A DNA stretch of 64,000 nucleotides from Muscardinus avellanarius (taxonomy: Eukaryota; Chordata; Mammalia; Rodentia; Gliridae). The notes under the pieces are model-generated. The model saw only the letters and a program-made list of their open reading frames with translations. It did not search any database and had not been told where the DNA came from. Where the stretch lies: NCBI GenBank assembly GCA_963383645.1, contig OY726576.1, positions 11,589,211-11,653,210 on the forward strand, read 5' to 3'. The position numbers and the translations under genes are program-made. Shown one piece after another: positions 54,609 through 64,000 of the stretch; within the stretch, counting starts at the first letter, position 1; each line of letters begins with the position of its first letter.

Positions 54609-55159
54609 TGTCGGGGCCCACTCGGCAGGACCGAGGTGGCACCCAGGCTTGTTGCCAGCGTGGACTCAAGATGGCGCCTGGGCTTGCAGCCAAGTCACGA
54701 GGCTCACGAGGCTGGCGGTGCCCTGAGCCTGCGCAGTGAGCCCTATCAGGCGCCTTACGGATAATTAGCGACGCAACGCCTCGTGCTACCACCTGCCCGC
54801 CCAGGAGAAGGTTAAAAAGCGCGCATGCCCTAGCGGGGAAAAGGAGAAAGAGGAGAAGGAGAAGGAGCTAAGAGGGTTGGTGGACAGGAAGAGCAGTTCC
54901 TTGGCGGACTGCTCCGGGCTCCGAGCTGGGACGGACATGTTCACAAAGCCACCACTGTGACCGGTGTGTGCTGCAGCAGAGACGTAGAGTGCCACGGAAG
55001 AGGGTTGGTGGAGTGATGAGGGAGAGGATAGAAGACTGATGTTGTTTTTACCTGAGAGGGCGTTGAGAGAGCATTAAAGAGGAATGGTAACTGTATAAGA
55101 ACCTGGGGTAATAAAACTGCTTGAGGAAGATCGTGTAAGAGTCGTCACTGCGCACGACA
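54609..55159 (+). repeat. ERV copy 2, 3' LTR
   Basis: 551 bases, read by eye as identical to the 5' LTR at 52,717-53,267. Contains the poly(A) signal AATAAA at about 55,110. Confidence 0.95.
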
Positions 55160-55711
55160 CTAAAGTACCCAATACAATCCCAAAGATCGTATGTTGAGAA
55201 AAAAAATGACACAAGAAAAGATACTAAATGATTCCACTTATATTAAGTTCAAGTCTGGATAGAATCTATGGTGAAGGAAGTTTTAATATGGGCTACGACA
55301 GGAAAGGAGGGGATTCGTGCACGGGATGCATAATTGTTTTCCTTTTCTGGTCTCATTGAGTAGACACAGAACATCTGGGGTGAGCTTTAAGACAGTGGTC
55401 AATAAAACCAACGTGTGCAATGCAGGCAAGGGTAACTGGTAGGTCATGGACTCCCAGGTACTTTTTCCTATCAATAATCATTTGAAATGAGTCCTAACAC
55501 GATATAAGGAGACTATGGGTAGGGTTAAACCCAAGTAAGATAAACTCGAATTATGGTGTGTTTTCCTGAGTTAAAAAGCCAAAATTCAGCTCTCTTCTCA
55601 TAGGTAATAATAATACACCAGAATGTCAGATGTGTGGCTGAGAGTGCTTAGAGAACTGTGCCACCTGTCCTCATCTTCCCAATGGAAAGTGATTTTTTTT
55701 TAAGTGATGGA

Positions 55712-55909
55712 GTTCAGCCAGGCATGGTGGTACATGCTTATAATCCCAGCAAATTGGGAGGTTGAGACAGGAGGATGGTGGTTCATGGACAATCTCACCT
55801 ACTTAGTGAGGCCCTTTGCAACTCAGTGAGACCTTGTTTCAAAATAAAAAATTAAAAATAGGTCTGGGGGTGTAGCTCAGAGTTAGAATGCCCCTGGGTT
55901 CCATCCCCA

Positions 55910-55956
<47 letters not shown>
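55712..55956 (+). mobile_element. SINE with (CA)n tail
   Basis: A full dimeric SINE ('cagccaggcatggtggtaca' to 'gggttccatccccag') is followed by (CA)n to 55,956. The target duplication 'gtgatgga' at 55,704-55,711 and 55,957-55,964 places the (CA)n inside the insertion. Confidence 0.92.
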
Positions 55957-55959
<3 letters not shown>

Positions 55960-56404
55960 ATGGAATCCATTGCTTTGTCTTCAATAGAAACTGTAATGTA
56001 AATCTTTAATTTTAGTAAACTCACCAAAGCTGAGCTACCACTTTTGTTGCTTAAATGATAATATTATAAGACCAAAAGGCATGCACAAAATGCTCAGAAA
56101 CCTGCCTCTAATTCTCTTTCTCCAAATTCACATTAGAACCCTTCCAAATTCACTACCACCATACTGTTCTGATATCCTCTCACATCTAAACCAATTTCCC
56201 TTCTCTACTAATTTCAAAATGCACAAAAAGAGAAATAGAGGAAGCAGATTTTTTCTTAAGTGCAAAAAATTAACATTTTAGCTTTTAATTTATGAGCCAT
56301 CCAAGAAGTGAAGAAATTGACTCAATGGGTTTTTTTTTTTACCAGTACTCTCAGAGATGACCTGGACTCTCCCCTATGTTCCCTCACCCCAGATATTTAA
56401 TAAT

Positions 56405-56421
56405 TACACACACACACACAC

Positions 56422-56467
<46 letters not shown>
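56405..56467 (+). repeat. (CA)n microsatellite
   Basis: About 30 CA units with one CG interruption. No SINE is adjacent. Confidence 0.97.
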
Positions 56468-56469
<2 letters not shown>

Positions 56470-56782
56470 AGTCTGGTAGTGATTCACCTATTTCTGCTAT
56501 TCAGATTCTTTGTGTAGCTGAAAGTTTAAGAAGGCAAAAGAGGTTTTGTTCCAAGTGCTACTGTTAGCAATCTGCTGGGATTGGTTTTAGTGGTAAAGGA
56601 CTTGAATCTACAAAAACATATCTCCCCACACAATGAAATGTAAAGCATTCTTTCTAAAGCTTAAGCCCTCAAATTCAAACATTCCTGACCCTTTCCCACC
56701 CCCTTACCTTAAGAAAGTGTGGTAAATCTTCCTTACTTCAGTATGAATTAAGGATGATCTGAGCCATGTAGAAAAGTATAAT

Positions 56783-57080
56783 AAGCCAGGCGTGGTGGCA
56801 CATGCTTGTAATCCCAGTATTTGGAAGGCTGAAACAGGAAGATGGCACAGGTTCGAAGGCTCAGCTACTTAGTGAGGCTCTCAGCATCTTAGTGAGATCC
56901 TGTTTCCAAATAAAAATATAAAATGGGTCTGGGAGTGTAACCCAGAGGTAGAAAGTCCTGGGTTTCATCTCCAGTTCAAAAAAAAATTGTAAAACAAAGA
57001 AGAGAAAGGAAAGGAAAGGAAAGGAAAGGAAAGGAAAGGAAAGGAAAGGAAAGGAAAGGAAAGGAAAGAAAAGAAAAGGT
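56783..57080 (+). mobile_element. SINE with (GGAAA)n tail
   Basis: 'taagccaggcgtggtggcac' to 'gggtttcatctccagttc' is a dimeric SINE. It is followed by an A-run and (GGAAA)n from about 57,005 to 57,069. Confidence 0.9.
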
Positions 57081-57449
57081 CATGGCCCTGCCTAAAGCAG
57101 GTGCAGAAGCTTGAAGCACTGGCAATGCTATACCTTCTACTTGGTTTTGTCTGTGGTAGTTCTAAGGAAAGAAATAAGATGATAAACAGGATAATAAAAC
57201 AGAGGTTTTAAACCCATGAAGTCCTGTTGCTTCATGCCATTTCCAGAGCTTTGAAGTGGCTCATCATAAACTTGTCTCAAAAATAAGCTTGTATTGAGTC
57301 AAATTCCCTCTTAGCATAGAAGAGTTCTGGGAGCTTTTTGTATTGGGATTTTTCTGAATTATGTAAGGTGGATCAAAGACTTATAATTTAATCCCAATCT
57401 ACGGCTCAAAAATGCTTTTCTTCCCAAAGATGAAACTCAGGGAGGATCT

Positions 57450-57775
57450 TTTCCTGATTGCTTCTTTAGAAATAGCCAGAGCGTGACCCAGGTATCGTGA
57501 CCTAAGTTCTAATCCCAGTACTTGGACAGTTTCCTGATTGCTTCTTTAGAAACTAGAGCCACAGAGCATGAGCCAAGTGTAGTGACATAAAGTTATAATC
57601 CCAGAATTTGGGAGGTTTAGACAGGAGGATCGCAGGTTCTCAGCCAGCCTCAGCAATTTAGCAAGGTTTTCTGCAGTTTAGTAAGACCCTGCTTCAAAAT
57701 AAAAAATAAAATAGGGTTGGGAGAGTAGCTGGGAAGTAGAATGCCCCTGGGTTCAATCCCTAGTACCACACAAAG
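57450..57775 (+). mobile_element. SINE with duplicated 5' end and flank
   Basis: The block 'ttcctgattgcttctttaga' followed by the SINE head occurs twice, 80 bases apart (57,451 and 57,531). The second copy continues into a complete SINE ('ggttctcagccagcctcagc', 'gggagagtagctgggaagta', 'gttcaatccctagtaccaca'). Confidence 0.85.
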
Positions 57776-58000
57776 AGAGAGGGGCAGAGTTGGGAAGGGA
57801 GGGAGGAAAGAAGGAAGGAAAGAAGCAACAAAAGAAGGAACAAATGAATAAATGAACAGATGAATGAACTAGGTAAAGAAAGTGAGGTTCTAAGTAACAA
57901 CCCAAGTTCAATCCCCAATACCACACACAAAATAGAGAGAGAAAGAAAAAAGGACAGGAGGAAGAAAGGGAGGGAGGGAAGAGAAAGAAACCAGGTAGAG
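57776..58000 (+). repeat. Purine-rich simple sequence with ID debris
   Basis: (GGAAA)/(GAAG)/(GAAT) purine runs continue the SINE tail. 57,898-57,925 ('aacccaagttcaatcccca', 'ataccacaca') is a fragment of a second ID end. Confidence 0.7.
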
Positions 58001-59170
58001 AGAGTGAAACAAGCAGAAGTCCTAAATGTTAATGTCCTCAGTAACTGCCCAAGTTCAAGATGGAATTCCATAAACATGAAGAGTGGTACCTTTTTCCCCC
58101 CAATATTTACACTTGATAATCAAATGCCTATGCTTTGGAACTGTGATACGATAGATAATATGGAAGGGAAAAAGGGGGAACAGAGAAAATTTCTTTTCTC
58201 TTCTTCCACATTAATTTTTAAGGGGAAAGAGCAGAAAAAAATATAAAATACTTTTTCAGAGAGCATCTGCCTTTTGGAATTTCCCAGAATCAAAATGCGA
58301 AAAAAAAAAGTTGCATTTCTTTATTGTTTGAAAGTTCCTGAATCTTAAAGGCAGTTTGCAGAATGGCTTAGCAGGACCTGAGAGTCCTCTCCAGGGTTGG
58401 TTTTCAGAAAGTATCTCTCAGTGGAATCACCTACTAATGTCCAGTTGATTGTTCATTTTCATATTGTCAAGTATCCTGAGTCAGCTCCCATGATGGCTAT
58501 TGGGTGTGTGATAATTTCAAAATCCAGTGGCTAAATTCCCCATGAATTTATTTCAACCAGAGATGCTCTAAGTGATACCCCTGCCTCAGAATCATGACTG
58601 AGGTATGCAATACCATCCAGGGTTTGAGTGATAAAGATGAACCACCAGGAGATAGCTCATAAGGACTTGTTCCAGGGATTTAATCTTTTGCAGTGGTGAG
58701 AGCTGGCTCAACAGCCTAGGTGAGATTGTGTCTCAGGTCTGAAGCCAGAAGAGTCAGCTGTCAAAAAGGGCACACGGTTGTAAAGTGTGGAACGCAAAGG
58801 CACCCTGGGACCTGGGAGGTGAGCTGAAATCCCCAAAGATGTAGACTTGAATCCACATTATTTTCTCACTTCTCCCAAGGCTCCATCTTCAATGACAGGG
58901 TACCCTCGTGGATGTTTTCATCGTGAAACTAGACTACCCTGGCCCAGGAGGCAAAATGGATGAAGGAGGATCCAGCAGGAACAATAAGAATCACAGGACC
59001 TGCCATCAGTATGAGAGAGTAGATTACTGGTGGCATCATGAACAGCAGATGCCATCTCCCCGGACCATCCCCCCAAAAAGCCCCATGGCTCTTGGTTCAC
59101 TTCTGCCTTCCAAATCTTTCCAAAAATGTCTCATATGGTCACTTTAATAACTTTAATACAGAACTATATA
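58001..59170. other. No recognised feature
   Basis: Unique-looking sequence. The 79-codon plus frame (58,908-59,147) and its antisense have no recognised domain. Confidence 0.5.
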
Positions 59171-59182
59171 AGGAAGATTATT

Positions 59183-59375
59183 TTTTTTTTTAGTGGTACT
59201 GGGTTTCCTGGAAGCCCTTCTACCTCTGGGCGACACTCCCAGACCTATTTTATACTTTTTTTTATATGGAAACAAGGTCTCTTAAGCCAGCACAGCTGGC
59301 TTCGAACCTGCGTGATCCTCCTGTCTCCACCTCCCAAGCTCAGGGATGACAAGCGTGCGCCACCACGCCCGGCGT
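59183..59375 (-). mobile_element. B1-dID-type SINE, younger form
   Basis: Poly(T) start, ID half 'tactgggtttcctggaagcc', and B1 half ending 'gtgcgccaccacgcccggc'. The target duplication 'aagattatt' is at 59,174-59,182 and 59,376-59,384. CpGs are retained. Confidence 0.92.
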
Positions 59376-59384
59376 AAGATTATT

Positions 59385-60789
59385 CTTGAGGATACAGTTC
59401 CAGCCAATAATATAAACCCACCCCAATTTTGACTGGATTTCTATTACTCACTTGTTACCCACCAAGCTGGCTTTATTTTATTGTCTTCTTTGTCACATGA
59501 CAAGCAAGAGAGAGAGGAAGAGGACAGAGGAAGGAAGGGAAGTTAGAAGTAAGGAGAAAAATGCAGTGCTCTACCCAAGATGTTAGAAAGAAAGAAAAAA
59601 AGGAAAAGCTTCTTATTTTCTTGTAAAATGAAGAAATGATGGAATAACCATAGGTCACTATTGTCCAGGCTTGGAACAAACATCAGTGGCACAGACCATC
59701 TTCAATAGCAGGTTGTTGTGACATCTACCGGTCTCCAGTTCCCAATCTTCTGTGGCATGTTAATAGAACTAAGGTCATCTCGTGGCATATAGAGGTTCTG
59801 GAAGTCTTAATCATAGCTCCTGACACTGAAGAACTTATGACATCACCCAGAACCCACATGAGCATATGACAAACATCTCAACCTGGGCTGGAGAGCCATC
59901 AAAACCATTAGGCTGAAAAATAAAATCCTTCGCCTATATTTTGAGCATTTGATCTCATTTTCAAGTACAGACTCCAGATGTATCTACTTCAGTCCCTGAC
60001 GTCTACTCTTCCCTTTAAGGATCCCATGGTTCAAGGTTTTCTGGATTCCCTGGGGAGCCAAACCATTATGTTTCAGGTTCCCCAGGAAGCCTAAAACATA
60101 ATGGGGGAAACAGCATCAATGATTGCATTTAGGCTGCGTACACCAACCACTTGGTCCTCATTAGCCTGGGTCCAATTACTCTCAGGACATGGGTCACAGC
60201 TTATTTTCCTATGTCCATGACACCGTGACTCATGCTCTTGTTGAACTTTGAGGCAGGAAATCTCTAGTGGAGGTAAATTACAACCAACTGTCTTTCACTT
60301 TATTGCCTCATGACAAAAATAGACAGAAGAAGAACACCATTGTTCACATTCACTGGGTGCTCGGTACCGTGGAAGAATGAAATCAAAGAGAAATGAAGAG
60401 AAATAAACCTTGTGTCCTCTCCTCCACATATAGCTTGCTGCAAAAATGAGTGAAAGAGATGCTTACAGCCTGTGTGTATATGGTAGGAGTGGCAGAGGGG
60501 AAAAAAAAGACTATAAGTATATGACATGATGTTTAAGACTATGAACATTCAGGTGGCCTGAGAGGAATTTCAGATGCATATCTCATGTGTAATTGTCACA
60601 CAGTCAAGGGAAATTAATCCATGATATTGAATCGCATGTAGAGATTTAGAGAAAGGAAATAAATTATAAGTTAGTAAGTCTTAGATCACATGAGAAGAAA
60701 TGTACTCCAAAATTGGCAGAGTCTATCAGGTATATCCAGAAGAAAGGAGATGGTATGATTTTTTATAAATAAGTACTATGGTTTCCTGT
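59385..60789. other. No recognised feature
   Basis: Unique-looking sequence with a purine-rich stretch near 59,505-59,560. No gene is supported. Confidence 0.5.
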
Positions 60790-60887
60790 AATGACTGGAG
60801 CAGTGGCTTTCAAAGTGGGACCTCTAGACCAGTGGTATCAGTATGATCTGGAAGTTTTTAGAAATGCTGATTTTACACCTTGTGCAT

Positions 60888-60932
<45 letters not shown>

Positions 60933-60957
60933 CTAGCACGTGCCCGCATGCACGCAT

Positions 60958-61002
<45 letters not shown>

Positions 61003-61065
61003 GATTGGGACCCAAATCAAGGTGACTGATGTATACCCAGGTTTAAGAATCACAAGTTCAGAGTG
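60790..61065 (+). mobile_element. MER5A-like hAT element containing (CA)n
   Basis: 'gcagtggctttcaaagtggg', 'accagtggtatcagtatgat', 'ttagaaatgctgattttaca' on one side and 'aggtttaagaatcaca' on the other follow MER5A order. The centre is replaced by two (CA)n runs (60,894-60,930 and 60,959-60,999) separated by a GC-rich alternating stretch. Confidence 0.65.
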
Positions 61066-61974
61066 TATGGATTTACCTTGGCTCTGCAATATTGCTAGTT
61101 CCACCTGATGTCCAGTTCAGTTTCCATGGTTTCCAAACACAAGAGATAATTTGGCTTCCCAGGTAGCTAGCTTGTTTTCAGGGAGTGAGTGCCCTCACCA
61201 AGCTGACTAAAGCCTTCCAGTCCTCTTGGTGCTGTATTTCCCAAGCTTAATTAATAAATTAGCATTCTAATTTTATAGATCAGTCTTCTACAGGGTGTTT
61301 CTGGCCTGAGCCAGCACTCCAGTCTGAAACACATGATGCTTATGAATCGCACTGACAACACCACCCCCTGGTGCTTATATGCTACCAACATGGGAAATGC
61401 CAGGCTTTAGGGAAGTATTGTCTCTCTCTCATATGCACAAAAAAAATATGGTTGTTCTACCGTCAGCTGGAGTAAACACCTAAGACACCTTCCCTTTGTC
61501 TCCCCTTTTCTGGAACACGTTCCCCAGAGAACTCATCAAGTATCTGAGAAAAGGAAATTACTTGGAGGCTTCCCAGACCAAGCAGGACTTGGATTGAGCC
61601 TGGAAGGATAAGGAGAACACAGACAGACAGAAAGGAGCCAGGTGGAGATGTCCGCAGAAGTAGAGATGGCACGTTAGGGATGAAGGAGAGCCTCTAAGAG
61701 TGGTCAGAAAGTAAGCTGAGACTGGATGCAATCATCAGGGAACGTACATTGAGATCCCGGGTGAGACCAAGGCATGCAGGCCACATCATTTACTGATCCC
61801 CTCCCAGTTCCAAGAATGCCATCATGATGGCTAGCAAAGAAATCTCACCAAGAGATTACAGGAGGCTCCTGAACATCCTCCTACAAGAACTCATGCAATA
61901 TTTGTGCTTCTAACTCTTATCATGGCCTTGAGGTAAAACTGGCCACCAGAGGAAAATCGAGGAATTAAAGTCTG
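61066..61974. other. No recognised feature
   Basis: Mixed sequence without recognisable gene or repeat. Open frame 61,463-61,672 (minus) is not family-like. Confidence 0.5.
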
Positions 61975-62537
61975 AATATTAGAGTGATATATGACATCCA
62001 TGTTTATAGCAGCACAATAGCCAAACTATGGAACTAGCCTAGGTGTCCATCAACAGATAAATAGATTATGAAATTATAGGTTATGCACACAACGGAATTC
62101 TACTCAGCCATAAAAAAGAACAAAATTATGCCATTTTTAGGAAATGCAGAAAACTGGAGAAAACAATGCTAAGTGAGATTAGCCAGTCACAGAAAGTGAA
62201 GGGTCATGTGTGTTCTCTCATGTGGAAGCTAGGGAGAAATTGGAATATAAGAGAACTCCAGATAAAGGGGGAGAAACCCCATGGAGTGCTGGATGAGGTA
62301 TGGGAGAGAGAGGAGGACAGGGGAGACTTGGTGAAGGAGACAATTCAATTCAATTGGTGCCATATGTATATACAAAATTATCAATGTCAATCTCAGTGAC
62401 ATATATGGGAAAGGAGAGGGTATGGAGTGGGGTCCAGAGGAAAGATTATGAGATGTGTGCATGGATGTTCCTATCACCCCGAACTTCACTATGACATGTG
62501 ATTACAATGCACCAATAAAAGTATGTTTAAAAAAAAG
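61975..62537 (+). pseudogene. L1 ORF2 C-terminus and 3' UTR
   Basis: 'gtccatcaacagataaatag', 'attctactcagccataaaaa', 'aatgctaagtgagattagcc', then 3' UTR 'gagatgtgtgcatggatgtt' and 'ttacaatgcaccaataaaag' with an A-tail. It is 5'-truncated. Confidence 0.9.
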
Positions 62538-62689
62538 AAAGTTGACTTTTGTATCCAGTAAAAGAGAAAACTTTAAATAAACTACAACCAGCCTTTGGCA
62601 TTCTTCATTCATAGGTCATGTGGAATAGTAGAAAAAGTATCAGAAAGACATGTTTTTCAGTCCCTGACTCCAGGAAGTCTGGTTTTTAA

Positions 62690-63035
62690 TATGTCCTTCA
62701 AATTTCATAAATTGGAACTTTCATACCCCATGCCACGTACTGACAGGTGGGACCTAAAGAGAGGTGTCTAAGTAATGAGAGCTCCACCCCTCTAAATGGA
62801 TTAACTGTAAAAGGGCTCAAGGCTACATGTTTAATTTCTTGCTTTCTCACACGTGCATGCTCTCTTGCCTGTCTGCCTTCTGCCATTGGTTGACACAGCA
62901 AGAAGGCCTTGGACAAACACGGGTACTCTGCTTTGGACTTCCTAACCTCCATAACTGCAAGAAATAAATGTTTCTTCTTCATAATTTACCTACCTCAAGT
63001 GTTTTGTTACAGCAGCACATAAGAGACCAAGGCAA
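62690..63035 (+). mobile_element. MaLR-type LTR fragment
   Basis: 'gacaggtgggacctaaagag', 'tttcttgctttctcacac', 'tctgccattggttgacacag', 'gcaagaaataaatgtttctt' and 'acagcagcacataagagacc' follow the THE1/MST LTR order, including the AATAAA and the 'gcaacac..gactaag' end. The 5' end is missing. Confidence 0.7.
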
Positions 63036-64000
63036 TAAGATGTTGAACCCTCCTCAGTCTTGGAATTCATTAATAAAATGGCAAAACACTGTATCACAAA
63101 TCTATTGTGAAGCTAAAATAAGAAAAAAGCATAAATCATCCAGCACAGAGCCTGGTACATTGCATGCATTCAATAAATGTCATGAAAGTTCTAGTGGCAA
63201 TACACTGCAGGCCTCATACCTGCAATTTTCATTTTTTTTTCTATACCAAACAAATATTACAACTTCAGGAGAAAATTTTAAACAACATAAAGGAATATGT
63301 TTGACTAGCACTCCTCCCAACAATATGACACAGGCATCTATGTATAAACAATTTATTAATCACAAATCAAAATTTGCAGAATTTTGAAGAAAAGACAAAC
63401 ATTCCATATCCATTGCCTAGATTCATATTACAGCATAAAATTTATGTCACGGTCAACCATAGATATTGAAAAACATCTGGAGATCCTCTGCTCTAAAGGA
63501 TATCATTTTATAGTCACATTGGGCTGTCAAAAGAACAGTAAAGTCACAGCAGAGAGGTGGTGACTTCTTCTCCACCTGAGCTGGGTGTGTCCACAGCAAG
63601 AAACACTGTCCAGTGCCAATTCCATGAGCCAACTCCATGCAAAGCCCAGTCCCACAGGACAGGAGTGGGTTTATTGCTTTCAGGTTCCCATGGTGATTAT
63701 CTGCGATTGGCCCTCTTGGATGGCAGGCTCGGTGCTGTCAGAATGAGCTCATGGAAGAGACAGGTCATTTGAATGCACCCATCACCTATAGGTAATTAAA
63801 ATCCTACAGCAGATGAGAGAGCTCCATTCCACGAACACTAGTCAGCAAGCTGTGGCTTCAGCAAGGAGTTCCTACTTCTTTCTGAAAACACCTAACCGAA
63901 ATGTCAACAAAGCTGGCCAGCCCTCTCTCAACATCCAAAGCCTCATTGGCTCTGGTGATACCCAGGAGAGATGCAAAAAATGACAGAATCTGACAGAAGT
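63036..64000. other. Mostly unassigned, MIR tail near 63,140
   Basis: 63,135-63,180 ('atcatccagcacagagcctg', 'cattcaataaatgtcatgaa') resembles a MIR 3' end. The rest shows no gene. Confidence 0.45.

Larger units (their letters stand above)
52717..55159 (+). mobile_element. Non-autonomous ERV, copy 2
   Basis: A complete proviral structure. Two 551-base LTRs appear identical by eye; the interior is 1,341 bases; the target duplication 'ctaaag' is at 52,711-52,716 and 55,160-55,165. It has the same primer site, env-like remnant, CTE-like element and polypurine tract as copy 1. It lacks the Gag-like ATG segment: about 90 bases are missing near 53,765 relative to copy 1. Its leader hairpin unit is expanded to four copies. 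No gag, protease or polymerase is present. The GC-rich, CpG-containing LTRs contrast with the AT-rich surroundings and fit a young insertion. Confidence 0.95.
52350..55480 (+). mobile_element. Old L1M interrupted by ERV copy 2
   Basis: L1M landmarks before the ERV ('atgtaaactgctttagtcac', 'ctatcacccagcactttgac', 'gaatgttcatagtagctata') continue after it ('atgattccacttatattaag', 'ttcaagtctgg'). The ERV with its duplicated 'ctaaag' splits this old element. Confidence 0.8.

Noticed and set aside
60791..61108. His/Thr-repeat and Cys/Val-repeat ORFs
   Set aside because: Products of (CA)n repeats on each strand.

Overview
The window reads as nuclear DNA of a rodent outside the mouse/rat group. The main evidence is a dimeric SINE present in about 18 copies: a 7SL-derived B1-like left half joined through an A-rich linker to a tRNA-derived ID-like right half. 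This is the B1-dID arrangement known from squirrels, dormice and related rodents. LINE-1 of a consistent young type, older L1M, MIR, MER5A/MER20-like DNA transposons and MaLR LTRs complete the picture. I see no convincing exon of a host protein gene and no structural RNA gene. The window is intergenic or deep intronic, and its content is its mobile elements.

Layout. 1-14 kb: AT-rich sequence with scattered SINEs, short 5'-truncated L1 tails and a nested SINE-in-SINE at 9.4-9.9 kb. 14-26 kb: a MaLR LTR carrying a 200-base polypyrimidine tract, more SINEs, and old L1M, MIR and MER20 pieces. 26.0-28.8 kb: an L1 insertion with perfect 12-base target duplications. It has a full 5' UTR and an open ORF1, but no ORF2; about 0.9 kb of unrelated sequence sits where ORF2 should be. 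30-34 kb: L1 pieces in both orientations. 34.8-37.1 kb: endogenous retrovirus (ERV) copy 1, minus strand. 39-48 kb: further L1 3' ends, including a 1.4 kb minus-strand and a 1.4 kb plus-strand ORF2 fragment. 48.1-49.6 kb: a GC-rich mosaic with 98-100 base tandem units next to an L1 3' end. 50-52 kb: SINE cluster. 52.7-55.2 kb: ERV copy 2, plus strand. 55-64 kb: SINEs with long microsatellite tails, a MER5A-like element, an L1 3' end and a second MaLR LTR.

The notable system is the ERV pair. Both copies are short (2.2 and 2.4 kb), have LTRs that look identical within each copy, and have clean 6-base target duplications, so they are young. Each lacks almost all of gag-pro-pol-env but keeps the cis elements: promoter and poly(A) LTRs, an 18-base primer-binding site matching the 3' end of tRNA-Ile(AAT), a leader made of short hairpins, a polypurine tract, and next to it a two-fold repeat of the motifs TGACGGGTAAGA and AACCTAAGACAGG. 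Those motifs are the signature of the constitutive transport element (CTE) through which simian type D retroviruses recruit the export factor NXF1. The elements therefore look like non-autonomous retroviral passengers reduced to transcription, export, packaging and priming signals, mobilised by an autonomous relative elsewhere in the genome.
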